From NCBI GenBank assembly GCA_020744425.1, contig JAGMUV010000014.1:1178001-1242000 (forward strand): 64,000 bases of DNA, given 5' to 3'. The notes beneath the pieces were generated by a model, which searched no databases, had not been told where the DNA came from, and worked only from the letters and a program-made list of their open reading frames with translations. Positions 11,301 through 23,612 of the stretch are shown in pieces. Within the stretch, counting starts at the first letter, position 1, and the number at the start of each line of letters is the position of its first letter. This DNA is from Dactylonectria macrodidyma (Eukaryota > Ascomycota > Sordariomycetes > Hypocreales > Nectriaceae). Position numbers and translations under genes: made by a program.

Positions 11301-14300
11301 TTGCTCATCCTCGTATTAATAGCAGCAGTTTGTAAATATCTCGTCGTTTGGTCGTCTAGCCTTGAACCACAGCTGACGTCGTCAGTCCCGGCCTACCAGA
11401 CTGTGCCACTTGTATGCGCAATTGTTCTTACTTGGACCCCTCTGGATCTTGCCTCCCGGGTGGTGCCGTTGACGATCATCACCCCCGGCTTATAGGGCCC
11501 ATGACTGCTATATCGTTCATCCCGTCTTGCCGTCCGGGTCTCCAAAAGCGCTCAGGCTTGCAGCTCGCCCGCAGCACATTGGCTGGTTGCACAGTGACCA
11601 CAGTGCAGATGAGTGACTGTCCATGATGAAACAGCGAGTCGTCTGCTTAGCCGGGCCTCCAACTCTTGATCAAACCACCACCGACTACCACCGTCTCCCA
11701 CCATCTCCCACCGTCGCTCCCACCATCTCTTCTCACCGGGAGGGCCACGGGGTCATAGATTGTCGGTCTACCTCATCAACCGATGCATGCCTCGCCGATT
11801 GCTTGCCACATTTTCAGCCACACATTGGACCGCGCGCTTGTCGGAATAGCAGTAATAGGCAGCTTCCAACCGACCATCACGCCTAGCTAGATGCGCTCCG
11901 TGTCTTCACGGCACTTTCAAGCTTCCGGCTTCGCCAGCACCTAGTCATTTTGCCCCGGAAACCCACGATCGGCACATCTAACACTTATCTGCCCAAGTTG
12001 CTTTTTGGCTTATCCTTGGGCTGGACACTAGCTACCTCGCTCGCCCCCCGGGCTGACAACAAGGCGACTTGGCGACTCACGAACCGATTTGTTTGTCCAG
12101 TTTTGTCCTGATTCAGATCGTCCCGTCTCCGGTATGATCCAATTCCTTGATCCAGCCTCTGTGCAGCCTCCTGCGCCAATCCGCGTGCCGAATCCTCCAC
12201 ACTGGAGATTCAGCCTGTATGAGCTACTATTCCAGCCATCTCGCTTGGTTGGCCATGAACAACGGAGGAGAACGCCCCTCGACTCTCAATTAGCAACGCA
12301 AACAGCCAAAGTGATTGCGCTATTTAGGCTTACCAACACGGTCGGCAATGAATGTCCAAAGGTAATCACCCAAAGTGCAGCCAGGTACCAGCGAGCAACA
12401 GTGGAGTTTCCAACCCAGTCGAGCGCGGGCGGGTGAGTTGCCGTACTTACGAGCCACCAACTTGTCCTGCATTTCAGGTACTGGTACTTTTGCCCTCGCA
12501 TGAAATCCTATCGCATCTTGCGCCCGTCCCCTGCTGCGCACTTCGTATCACACGTCCGCCTAGGTCAGCCCCGTGGAAGTCGGGACCCGCTCGACTTCTT
12601 TTTTCTGGGCCTCTGCAAGTTCTCGATTTTGCTCGTATTCGTCCGTCCTGCGCTCTGCCCGTATTATCTTGCGTACCTGTGAGGCGGCGGCGCGATGCGC
12701 AATGCGGGTTTCCTCCGCGAGTGCCGCCGAAGCGAAGACGCGAAGGGAGAAGAGTCGGTGTCGTCGTAGCCATCAATCTCGCCATGTTGTCTCCAAGTTG
12801 CCGTTGGACATACTACGCATGCACACGACACCGCAGGTACCATCGCAGACCACCTGGGGAATGGACCCGGCCAGGGTTGTCGCCCACTATTCGTACAGAG
12901 CGGTAAGGGTTCTACGGGAGAGGGCCAAGCCAGCAAACCAGCAGCATAGCCAGGTCCAACGTGACACCGGGGTAGGTAAGCGGGATGAGGGCACGCTCCC
13001 GACTCCGCCAGTATTCCCTTTCCTTGCTACAGCGAAGTCACAGCACTGAGCCAGTACGAAGTGTTCCAGACGTGCCCTAGAGTTCGTGTCGTCATACGCA
13101 TGGGGCCTCAACAGCCTAAGGGCCAAGTTCATCTTGTTTCACTGGTGACCACAACCGGACGTCATCGAAGCAAGGGCTCGTGTTGACGATCTTCAACCAA
13201 CTCGTCCAGCCTGGTTGCTGGGGTTGCTTGGCTGGTTCAGTGACGATCAGCAAGCCCACCGGTCCTCCCTATGCAGGGGCGGCTTTTCCTGCACAGGTTT
13301 GAGCCAATTCTATGCGCTGCCGTGATGATGAGGAAGGGAAAAGTGGGACAGGGAGGGAGCACCATATGGACAAGACTCTCATGGGCAGTGGCACAATCGA
13401 GCTGTCATGCATGGCCGCCACAGCTGGCCCATGGCGCATCATTTTCGCAGCCAGCGGCCTCGGACCGCCGTGGTATCGATCAAATCTCCCATGCTCAATG
13501 CCCCAGACCCGGGCCGCGGACGGAAGGGGAGAGAGCATGGACTACGGGATCTCGGATTGGACAACTTGACTTCATTCGACGGACGGATTGCGGATAGCGA
13601 ATGAGTGTGCTCTTGCGTTGAGCCACTCGTTCCTAATCGCGGCTGGTTTCGAGACCCGACACGGGATGCACCTCTGTGAGATCTTCCATTGCCAGACGCC
13701 ATTCCTGAAAGGCCTTCCAATCAACGGCCGAGCCAATGACATCTTGACGAGATATGGTGGAGGACACTCACCCAAAAATGCGTCTGAAATTGTATCAACC
13801 GGCTTGTGCTCCAAACGAATCCTCCATGTCCGACTTAGTTCATTCCCCCCACCTGAGTCGGCAACGCAGTGGTCGAGATGCCGTCCTGGATTGGGGCTGA
13901 GTCGATATCAATTCCAAGGATGGTTTGTTGGTGCTATTGATAGATTCTCACTCGCCAACTCAACTTTTATTAGATTCGTCCTAGCGATGGGCATCCATAC
14001 CTGTTGGAAAACCACGGCAAAATCCTTCGAGCAGCCAAGTCCGCCAACGATGCCCATGCATATCACCCTATGCAGGAGGCAATTATGTGTGGAGGGACCC
14101 GTCCTCCTGAAGCCGGCATTTCCTTGCGACGCTGAGTTGCCCTGACTCCTCTGTCAAACTCGGGTATGACCGCCAACGGCTTCTGTCCTTGTCTCCGGCT
14201 GCTACCAGTCTGCAAGCCCGCGAGTCACTGATCAATCTAGACGCCGATACGGAGTGCATCGTACAGCAAACTAATCATAGGCTAGAGTTATGCCATCAAT

Positions 14301-15902
14301 TAATTAGGTATCCCACTCTTCCCCTTGCCTCCACTCGCGGGTGTCTCCAGATTGGACACCTAGCTGGGGCTTACAAAAGCAACACTGGGCATTCTCGTTT
14401 CATCATGGCGTATCTTTCTAGGTACCTTGGCGGGCCAATCGATCGGGGTGTTTCATCGCCTACGGCAATTCGGGTCTGACCTATGGTGTCGTAAATGCCG
14501 AGGACGTGGGATAGTTTTACTTTTTGTTCCAGATTCCCCCCCCTCAAACCAGGGTTCAAGCCACAGGAATCTTTGGCGATGGGAGGAGTCGTCCGCCCCC
14601 GGAGGAAATGAATCCCATCGGGCTAGCAAGGGCGGCCGCCACGTGGACGGAAGTTCCCTCTTGCTCCGGGCATCCAGAGTGGGCGAGTCACAGACCTCAT
14701 TTGACTCGTGAGACGGCAAAGTGGGTGTCTGATCAGCGAAAATCTTCGTGTGAGCGGCGTCGAGAAGTTGAGCTCCGGCGACATTAGACGCATCCACCCG
14801 TGTGCATATTGTACCGTGTGTACTGTGCTCCAAGCGGAGATCACGAGGAAGCCCAATCCATGCCGGGGCACTGTGCAGAAAGCAGACCTAATTACCTGAC
14901 ATCTGTAAGAGAAGGATTCCCACGCGAGATGGCCGACAGATGGAGTGGGCCAGTAGAAGGCGAGCATTGAGTAGATGCAGGTGGTGATACAGGATAATTG
15001 AGTTCAATCAGACACCAGCAATGGAACCCTGAATTCGCATCTCGATCGAAATGAGCAAATCTCTCCAGTATGGGCCGAAGGGCGAATGGACGGCGGCTTC
15101 TGGGCGACCCATCCGCACTATTATCTGGAGATCTGAGGGACTTATCTATCACCGATGTCTTCCCCATCGTCACACGGGATGGCACACATGGTGTCTCCAG
15201 ACTAGGAGTCGCGACTCTCCAAGTATCACCTCGAAGCACAAAATCTATCATACTAGCATTTATGACTAATAATAGGTTTAGTGACGGTATTGGAACTAGG
15301 ATCCCTACCGGTGCCTGGGGTTCACTTGATGATCATCCTCAGAGCCGCTTGCAGTCCATCACTCATGATCCCTGGACAACTGTGTTGTACACGTGTGTTT
15401 GTGTCCACGGCAGGGCGTTGCAGGCCTGCCACACCCATTGAATTTTTTCATGCGAACACACACTATGCAGAGAACATGGTCGCACCTTCTGTTGTGTTGG
15501 CACATGAAGTGAAGTGTTGGCTCTGCATTGTAACATGCTGAATGGAATGGTCTTGTTAGAAGAGGTCTAGAACGAGCGATCACTTCCAGTGCATAACATT
15601 TGAAGAGCACAACGTTTCTGAGAAATCACCACGGGGCAGTTGGACTTGGTACAAGCAATTGGGCCAATTCATCTCGGAGTCCTTCCTACTGGCTGATCTC
15701 AAGTTTCATGAAATCAACTTGGTGGTTGGTGGTCACGTGATTGCGATGTGTCGATCGCGGGCAAGTTTCCACGGCAACACAACTTTGGTGTTTACCTAGA
15801 ACTAACCATTCCCAAGTAATTCGCGACGCATCAAGACGACCACGCGCGCATCGCACGAATAGCCTTCCACCTCTTCACCACAACAAGGCAAATACCACCA
15901 AG
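8391..15902. other. 7.5-kb stretch without a recognisable gene
   Basis: Both strands carry only short or composition-driven frames (for example 12352-12906 and 13588-14145, plus strand) without known motifs, conserved splice patterns or codon regularity I can defend. The left part (8391 to about 9000) is the promoter and 5' UTR side of the disordered-protein gene. The rest has CT-rich tracts (11690-11750), a 16-nt tandem repeat at 10862 and scattered inverted motifs. It could hold long leaders or non-coding transcripts; nothing in the sequence shows this directly. Confidence 0.45.
10862..10903. repeat. 16-nt tandem repeat, 2.6 copies
   Basis: The unit CATGCTTTATTGGTAG occurs at 10862-10877 and 10878-10893 exactly, followed by a partial third copy CATGCTTTAC. 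It lies in the gene-poor stretch and is not part of any coding frame I support. Confidence 0.9.
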
Positions 15903-17347
15903 ATGTCGTACAATCCACGGATGAGCATCATCCCAACTTCGCAGCATCAGTCTCGCTCGCGCAAGAAGGAGGAGGAGGCCGATGCTTTTATGCGCCTCCC
16001 CGACCGCGAAATCGTCGGCTGCATCACAGACATTGGCATCAATTTCACCCTCGCGGACCTCCAGAAACCCAATCCCGTCTACGTCCAGCAGATTTTCGAG
16101 TGGTTCGCCGAACTTCTTCTCAATGCGACGCGTGATTCAGTCGAGCCCGCGATGCGCGCCGCGGCTGAGGATATTTGCGGTGAATATTCCGATGTCATCC
16201 CCGCCGACACGCGCAACTTGATGGGCTTCTACGTATCGCTGCGCGGGTTGCTGGTTGAGTGCGGTATTACCGACTTTAGCTTCAACGACCTGTACAAGCC
16301 AACCTATGAGCGCCTTGTCAGGATCTTCAGCTACCTCATCAACTTTGTACGGTTCCGCGAGTCGCAGACCAGCGTCATCGACGAATACTACAACAAGTCC
16401 GAGTCCACCAAGACGCGCATCGAGACGCTCTTCGTTGAGAACCAGGAGAACGAGGGCCGATTGGAGGATATGCGACACAACCGAAAGGCTATGGAAGCAC
16501 AGGTCCGCGAGAAGACGATGCGCAACGAAGATCTGAAGAGACGACTGCTAGAGCTGCGTCGCAACCAGGAGAAGGTTGCCTCACGCCTCGAGGAAGCCAA
16601 GCAGAGGAAGAGCGAGCTCACCGCGCTTCTCGAGCAGAAGACGCAGGAGAAGCTTACTCTGAAGCAAGAGAGCACGAAACTGCGACCATACGTGCTGCAA
16701 AGCCCATCAGCTCTTCAGGATAACTTGACGGAACTGCGTGAGATCCTGAGCAATGATAAGTCACATATCGATGCTCTAGACCGCCGAGCACGCGCCCTCC
16801 AGACGTCAACTGATTCCTTTGCTGTGGTATCGACAGACGTCGCCTCCTGCATCAAGATCCTCGATGAGATTGCAGCAGAACTCTCAAAGGAGGAGGAGGA
16901 GATTGCTCGCAATACCAAGCAGCGTGACGCCCTCTCTGAGCGTGGTAACAATGCGCGCGAGGTGGAGCGAGCCGAGGGTATGCTGAAACGACAGCTGAGC
17001 AAGTGGACGGAGCGGACGGAGAAACTCCGAGAGCAAAGCAACCTCAAGGCTCAGGAAGCCAAGCAGAAGATGCATGAGCTGCGAGCGGTACACAAGGGGC
17101 TTACCGACGAGCACACGGAGAAGGGCAAGGAGATGGAACGACGCCGAGTGAGGATCGAACAAACTGAGAAAAAGGTTGGTCTATCCAGACCCCTAATACG
17201 GCATTGCAATGGAATACTAACACGTGATAGATGGTCGATCTCAAGGAGAACATTGAAAATGAGGTCCACGCCGCGCATGATGAGTACCTGAAGATGGAGG
17301 CCCACATCAAGCTGTACATCAAAGAAATGGAGCAGACTGTCACCTAA
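15903..17347 (+). CDS. NUF2: kinetochore protein NUF2 (Ndc80 complex)
   Basis: A subunit of the Ndc80 complex, which couples kinetochores to spindle microtubules. Exons 15903-17174 and 17231-17347 give 462 residues, the usual fungal length. The N-terminal half (about residues 25-155) is the calponin-homology head with [20 protein letters not shown] and the conserved [19 protein letters not shown] segment. Residues of about 165-440 are heptad-rich coiled coil (Glu/Lys/Arg/Gln) that pairs with Ndc80. The start is the ATG after a CA-rich leader; the frame is open further upstream but lacks an ATG there. The 56-nt intron has donor GTTGGT, an unusual but acceptable variant, and branch site ACTAAC. 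The last exon completes the coiled coil. Confidence 0.95.
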
Positions 17348-17625
17348 ACATGGCTAGGCTTGCGACGAGTGGACTTTGCTTTTTGTTTGCTGTGCGTTTT
17401 GGATGGGCTGGAAAGATTTGGAACCGAGATACCACATGGGTCTGGCGTTGCGGGACGTTGTTACGAGGCTTGTGGACTCTTTACATTCAGGGTTTCTGCA
17501 TAGAATGAGAATAATGATGATGCCATGATCTTGCACTTGAGTTTGTGGGTGTTTCGGGTGACCAGATTTTATGCATGAAAGGCTTGTGCTTGGGTGTTTT
17601 GGTTGTGGACAAATTTTCATGCCAA

Positions 17626-18300
17626 TTATCTTGCTGCCCATTCCAGAGACTCAAACTCAAACCAACGACACAGGACTTGCTTAATGTTAACGCCGCGGCC
17701 GCTCCATGATCCATCATCCTTTCTTGCGGTGCCATTCAGGAGCGGAACCACCTCGTTGCAGAGGTGATCCAAGTCCTCGTATCCGCCCACACCTCGGGGC
17801 TCGACAAGAACAGGTTGGAACGCGTTGCGTGCAGCGCCATCGACCAGCACGGCAGCCGAGTTACCAATCCCTTGCGCAGACCACTCGCTAGCATCGCGGT
17901 GCAGGGCCAGGAGCCCGTAGACGAGCAGTAGCGGCGGCTTGTGGTCTGGGACGTGGTTGGGCGGTGCTGGGATGGGAGAGTCGGCGGCAGAGAAGACGGA
18001 GAGATAGGAGCGGAAGTGCGTGACGGTTGGCGTGAAGATTATGCGTATGTGACGGGATATGGCGACTTGGTATAGAGGAGCCTTTAGGAACGGGTGCGAT
18101 GGTGTTTCGTGATTCTCAGTTCCGTGGGGTTGTTCATCTTGAAGGTACAGTTGCTGTGCCACATCTTCAACAACAGCACTCAAGAATTCTTGCTTTGAAC
18201 AGCCCACTATGAGAGTTGCGGGGTATCGATGGCATGATATGATGTGCGAGAGGAGTTCAGAGGGTGTCGCTGGCGAGAGAACAGTAGGCCGAGATGTCAT
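17626..18300 (-). CDS. conserved-looking hypothetical protein, 224 aa
   Basis: Single-exon frame; the ATG at 18300 (MTSRPTVLSPATPSELL) is preferred over an upstream GTG. The protein has alternating hydrophobic strands (YPATLIVGCSK; HIRIIFTPTVTHFRSYLS; PLLLVYGLLALHRD) ending with NIKQVLCRWFEFESLEW. This looks like an alpha/beta fold, perhaps of the Walker-less RecA-like type found in DNA-repair accessory subunits, but no P-loop is present and I do not recognise the family. It is divergent from the AP-3 beta gene, with 415 bp between starts, and tail-to-tail with NUF2. Being short with regular codon use, it is probably real; the function is unknown. Confidence 0.68.
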   Translation of the reverse strand: MTSRPTVLSPATPSELLSHIISCHRYPATLIVGCSKQEFLSAVVEDVAQQLYLQDEQPHGTENHETPSHPFLKAPLYQVAISRHIRIIFTPTVTHFRSYLSVFSAADSPIPAPPNHVPDHKPPLLLVYGLLALHRDASEWSAQGIGNSAAVLVDGAARNAFQPVLVEPRGVGGYEDLDHLCNEVVPLLNGTARKDDGSWSGRGVNIKQVLCRWFEFESLEWAAR

Positions 18301-18715
18301 CGCTTGTTGTGATAATCGTGTAGGGTAAGCCCAGGGCCGTGGTGAGCGATGGTGAGTTCGGCCGTTCGTCACTGTAGCTCATGATAGGGCAGGCGAGGCA
18401 CAGAACTTTTGATATCTTTAGCGTGTTATCGGGCCATGTGGTTGATTATTCTGACAAAATTGATGAGTTTTTGCATCCATCTTCTTCTAGATGGCGGCGA
18501 TTTGTTCTGAAGGTAAAGAGTTGTAGCTCACAGCCACGCCGTTCGAGGAGGCTCCCCCACCAATTGTCACGCCCCTCCACTAACCGCTGGCGCTGGGTAA
18601 CGTCATTCCAAGCACCCGCCAAACCCAACACTGTCCAAACCTCGAAACGGTTCCACCGCGCATCAAGCTCGTCGCCAGCTTCACCCGCAGTTGCGCTCGC
18701 CCAACCCCGCCCGCC
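18301..18715. promoter_or_regulatory. shared divergent promoter region (hypothetical gene / APL6)
   Basis: 415 bp separate the ATG of the minus-strand hypothetical gene from that of the AP-3 beta gene. No TATA box stands out. A CT/CAA-rich leader precedes the AP-3 start. Coordinated expression is possible but only inferred from the layout. Confidence 0.45.
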
Positions 18716-21162
18716 ATGGAGTCGATAGCGAAGATCTCGAGTCTCATGGAGACTGGTAACGTCGCCCCCTCTGCCCTCCCTCAGCCTGGCCGAAAACTGA
18801 CCCGGTGTCGCTAGCCAGAGAGCTCACCCTCGATGCCGCGCAGGCAACCCGTGGCGCGCGGACGAGCTCCAGGCCGCTGGACCGCAACCAGATGAGGAAG
18901 CTGCTAGATAGTAGGAACGATCGCGAAGTGCTTGAGGGCTTGCGGCGTGTCATGGCTGTGCGTGGATTCTCGCCGTTGGAGTCGGCCTATCTCCTCCCCT
19001 CCTCTTGCTAATGACGGGACCCGCAGATGATGTATAGAAACCACAAGACCTTACCGCTCTTCTCCAACGTCGTCAAGAATGTCGCCTCCCCGAACATCGA
19101 GATCAAGAAGCTTGTCTATATCTACCTCATCCACCACGCTGAGCAGGAGCCCGACCTCGCCCTCCTCTCCATCAACACCATCCAGAAGTCGCTGTCCGAT
19201 ACGAACCCCCAGGTCCGGGCCCTGGCCCTTAAGACCATGTCGGGTATCCGAGTCCCCGTCATCAGCCAGATCGTGTCGCTGGCCATCAAGAAGGGCGTCG
19301 CCGACATGAGCCCCTACGTGCGCAAGGCCGCGGCGCTCGCTATTCCCAAGTGCCACCGTCTGGATCCGTCCCAGGCGCCGCAGCTGATCGAGTACCTTGC
19401 AACGCTCCTGGGTGATAGACAGTACTACGTGGCTGGCGCAGCGGTGTCTGCCATGCTGGAGATTTGCCCCGACAGGATAGACCTCATCCACAAACACTAC
19501 CGGGCCTTGGTCAAACAGGTTGTGGACATGGACGAGTGGAGTCAGCTGGCTACGCTACGGATGATGACATCTTATGCACGAAAATGTTTCCCCCGAAGAC
19601 CGGAGCGACCCGAAGAGGCTGCCGAAGAGTCTCAGGAGGCTCGCGTGGACGATTTTTACGGAGAATCTCGAAATGTTAGTAGGGGGTCTGGAGCAACGGC
19701 GCTGGATCCTGACCTAGCGTTGCTCCTGAACAACATCAAGCCTCTTCTCCAGAGTCGAAATGCTGGCGTTGTTGTTGCTGTGACCAGATGTTACGTTGAC
19801 ATTGGGACCGCTGAGTATGTCAAACTAGCCATCGGCCCACTGATCGCCCTCCTTCGAAGCGCTTCGGATATTCAGCAGACCGCCCTGTTCAACATTGTGT
19901 CGGTATGCCTACTTCGACCGGCCGACTTTGTCAAATACGCCAGCCACTTCCTTGTTCGAGCCACCGACCCTGAGCCGGTATGGGAACTCAAGCTAGAAGT
20001 TTTGACCATAATATTCCCCCATAGCCCCCTTCACATCAAGAGCCTGATATTGAAGGAGCTGGAGCACTTCTCGCAAGGGACCGATAAGGCCTTGGTCCGG
20101 GAAGCAGTTCGTGCTATTGGCCGCTGCGCGCAGTCCGATGCCACGACAGCGCCTCGGTGCTTGAAGCTCCTGCTGAACCAGATCACTAGCTTGGACGGCA
20201 ATCTTGCTGCAGAGTCGTTGACGGTGATTCGCCATTTAATCCAGCAGGACGCGCAAGGGCACACTGGGACGGTGGTGCGCTTAGCGAAGAACCTCGACTC
20301 CGCGACGGACCCCCAAGCCCGAGCGACTATTATCTGGCTCGTGGGCGAGTTTTCAGGTCTAAATGGAGAGGACAACATCGCACCCGATGTGCTGCGAATC
20401 CTGGTCAAGGACTTCCCCAACGAGTCGCCAGCGGCAAAGCAACAGATTCTGCTCCTTGCCGCTAAAGTGTACCTCCACCACCTCAACCGCAAAAGTGAGG
20501 CGGACAAGGCGAGAGACGCAGACGAGGACCCTCCTATTGATATGGATACCCATCCCGTCGAACGACTCTGGGAGTACGTTCTCTTGCTCGTGAGATACGA
20601 CACGTCGTTTGATCTTCGAGATCGAGCGAGGATGTATCGGTCCCTCCTTACTGTGCCTCAACTGGCAACGTTGATGCTCCTTGCCGAAAAGCCCGCGCCA
20701 CAAGCGCCCAGTCCATCTGAGTCACGGAAGGGTTTCACGCTGGGATCTGCCACTCTGGTTCTCGCAGGTGGCGGCGGTATCCATGGTCTGCAGGGATACG
20801 AGCTACTGCCTGACTGGGTAGAAGAAGGGAAGCAGCCAAACCCTCGACTTCGCGAACCAGAAGGAGGTCAATCATCTCGGTACGACGTCGAGAAGAGCTC
20901 TCTGCCAGCTAGCGAGAGGCTGGACGAGGCAGCAAAGTCCGTTGTCCCGACCAGGACGAACGGGACTGGTGAGGCTGTTGGGGCCAAGAGCCTCAATGAT
21001 TGGCTAGATGAAGAAGAGAGCGAAGAGTCGGAAGAGGAGACGGAAGAAGAAGAAAGTACAGACGAGGAAGAAGAGGAGGAGGAGGACGAAGAAGACGATG
21101 ACGACGAAGAAGAAACAGAAAGTGATGACGACGGAGAGGCAGATAGACTGGTTAAGTCCTGA
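18716..21162 (+). CDS. APL6: AP-3 adaptor complex subunit beta
   Basis: Large subunit of the AP-3 coat that sorts cargo from Golgi/endosome to the vacuole. Exons 18716-18755, 18815-18957 and 19027-21162 join in frame (phases 1 and 0) to 772 residues. The adaptin HEAT-repeat trunk runs from about residue 30 to 580: the LDSRNDREVLEGLRRVMA segment, then MMYRNHKTLPLFSNVVKNVA, VYIYLIHHAEQEPDLALLSIN, and MSPYVRKAAALAIPK. The last ~55 residues are almost all Glu/Asp/Ser, the acidic hinge typical of beta-3. A C-terminal ear is absent, as in other fungal beta-3 subunits. Both introns have consensus ends; the second donor is GTGCGT. The start is the first ATG and yields the conserved N-terminal helix. 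Confidence 0.94.
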
Positions 21163-21422
21163 TAACGATAGAAGGCATAATCATAGCATGGAGCTCAGGA
21201 CAGTGCAAGGATATCAAGACGACCGGGGAATACCCACGTCATGGTGGAAGCTTATAATTTTATAAGTTGACCATAACTAATGGCTGTAGATGGCTCTCTA
21301 CCATAAACCTGAACCATTTTTATGCATACCTGTGGCCTATCGTGGTCGTACGTTCCTATAACCCTTACAGTCCCTATATTCTACCCGAGTCCTTACACGC
21401 TACAAGTGTACTGTCCGAAGAC

Positions 21423-22575
21423 TCATGCGTTTTCGACCTTGACGCCTTCATTTGACGACTCTCCTGACTTTTCCGTCTCCACTGTGACAGGACTGGCTCC
21501 TCCGGTACGCATCTGTGGAAACAGGAGGCCGGGGTGGAAGATGGTCAACAACGCAGATGTGACGAGGACAAGACCGGCGTCTAGAACGAGGAAGCTTGCT
21601 TCGTCTTGCATGATGTGGTTGCCCCAACCGCCAGCCATCTCGGCGATACTATGAGTAGCATGGTTAGTTGGAGAGGTGAGGAGAATAGGGGGAGAGGGGG
21701 ACGAACCGGTAGATGCAACGGATGAGGATACACAGATATGCTACTGTCACGGCGTAGGCGAACTGGCGGAACTTGCTATCCTTCCAAACACTCAAGGCCG
21801 TGGGATCGACATCGGGGCTGCGCATGTACTTCCTCACCCTGACGTAGTAATCCGCACCCATGACGCCAAACGAAAGCAACACAACGACCTGGAGAGCCAC
21901 GCCAGCGATGATAGTCCGGTTTCCATTCTGAGCGGCAGACCGATCCTCTCGACTCGCAGCCGCCGCAACGCCGCCACCGATGGCCTGGATGATGAGGCAC
22001 GACAGGTCGGCGGGCAGGAAGACGCGCGGGTACCAGCGCGGGGCGATGCGCGAGAGGGATGGGTTTAGGGCGAGGCAGACGTGCTTGAGCGTCAGGTAGA
22101 TGGCGGCGCAGAGGAATGTGGGAGCGATGATGATGCAGCAGATTTGGATCTGGAAGGCGTTCTTGTTCCATACGTTGGCATGCATGAGGGCGCGGCCGAT
22201 GTAACCTTTAAGGGGGAATCATGGTTAGTTTCGAGTTTGTGGTTGTTTATTGATCATGATGAAACAAGAATGTACAAGTGATGATGGGTAGTGACAGAAA
22301 CAAAGGATCCGGGGGCAGAGGTAAAGAGAGAAACCCATACCAAGACACTCAAGCAGCGCACCCGCCGACACAGCAGCACAAAACGTCCAAGTGCGCTTCC
22401 AGATGCCCAAACCCAGCGCGCCAACGAGACACAGGCCGAAGCCGATGGCGAAGAAGATGCTGGATCCCATGTTGGGGACATATCCGAGGACGGTGGCCCC
22501 CACAGGGCATTCGGGCGAGACGTCAGTGCAGTCGTCGAAGCTCGCCGGGGCGCGGATGCTGTAGAAGTGTGACAT
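21423..22575 (-). CDS. RTA1-like seven-helix membrane protein
   Basis: Family of fungal plasma-membrane proteins (RTA1, RTM1, RSB1) linked to lipid translocation and resistance to toxic amphiphiles. Exons 22341-22575, 21707-22205 and 21423-21648 give 319 residues, the usual length. The N-terminus is followed by hydrophobic helices such as SSIFFAIGFGLCLVGALGLG, the CCIIIAPTFLCAAIYLTL segment (a family hallmark, IIAPxFxxAxxY), and LSCLIIQAIGGGVAA. The splice of exon 1 to 2 restores GYIGRALMHANVW and exon 3 opens with RIAEMAGGWGNHIMQDE, both typical of the family. The C-terminal tail is polar and Glu-rich, probably cytosolic. Donors are GTATGG and GTTCGT; the second is weak but frame and homology support it. 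Confidence 0.92.
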
Positions 22576-23612
22576 TGTGGCCGAGTTGTTTCGTATTTTG
22601 TTGTCGAGTTTCCTTTGTTGTGTTTGTTGCCTTGAGGCCGGCTATGGAGGATGGGAGCACAACAACTCCTGATGCTGTTGGTGTTTCGATCGATAACCTA
22701 CTTCCGGGTTGTGGTGATGGAAGTAGAATGACACAAGGGAATCAACTTCACAAAAAAATACAAGATGGAAAAGAAAAAAGATGCAAGCGTGAGAATAGTA
22801 GGAATGCTGGGGATGTCACATTGCCATATGGGAGCTACACAGACCCCCCCGCTCCGTCAGCAAGGTCGTGATCGGACTTCGGAGGTTTTTGAACTTCGGG
22901 GCGGGAGAACTCATTTCACACTTGTCAAACGGAATGGCATCCCGGCTCGGCCGATAGTGGTTGCCTCAAAGGGGGACCTCCTTCTCCGGGCATGGCGTCT
23001 TTGATTCCCGCCGTCTCGGCCGTTTGGTGGATCTTTGGTTTCTGGAAGGGTTTCGGAAACTCTCACAGCCTCAGCGGCTATTATGGAACTAGACCATGAG
23101 TGTTCCATGACATCTTCGATGATGATTTTCTATTCGTCATGGCTCTGTACAGCTAATGACCTCAGACGGGATGGAGTTCGGAGACAAATCCCGCTCATTT
23201 AAGCCCGAAAACCGTCGCTGACAATGAATGATACGTCCTTTATCAATGATTTTCTTCCTACCTAAGTTAACCCACACCTCATTTGTCCCAGCCAGTGGCT
23301 AAAAGCAGCCGATCGTCTAATCGGAACAAACGTCAGCCGGACGCTTTGGTCAGAAACAGTGGCGGCCGACCCTGGTTTTTAGGGCCATTTGAAGTGTCTC
23401 GGCGCCACCCACAGGCCGGGCTTGACACTAGCTCGCGTGGGAGCAGGGGGAGCTTTTTTTTTTTTCGCTTGCCTCACTGCGGATGGGCTTTCGGTTCGAC
23501 GGGATCGCCAACTAGGAAGTGTAGATGCACCATAGATTAATCGGTGTTGTCCAAATGTTCGGTGTTTTTGGGTTGTTCGGTGATTTGTATTGGCCGATGC
23601 CTTTCAGCCTCA
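22576..23612. other. intergenic, about 1.0 kb
   Basis: Promoter side of the RTA1-like gene on the left and 3' flank of the phosphotransferase on the right. A 12-nt T run sits near 23454-23466. No coding frame with family features is seen. Confidence 0.5.

Noticed and set aside
12352..12906. 184-codon plus-strand frame
   Set aside because: Arg/Pro/Ser-rich translation typical of a GC-skewed non-coding frame; overlapping frames of similar length on both strands.
13588..14145. 185-codon plus-strand frame in the gene-poor stretch
   Set aside because: No family motif, signal peptide or splice support; length alone is within chance for this composition.
15982..17343. several frames of 79-113 codons on both strands across NUF2
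   Set aside because: Shadow frames of the NUF2 coding sequence.
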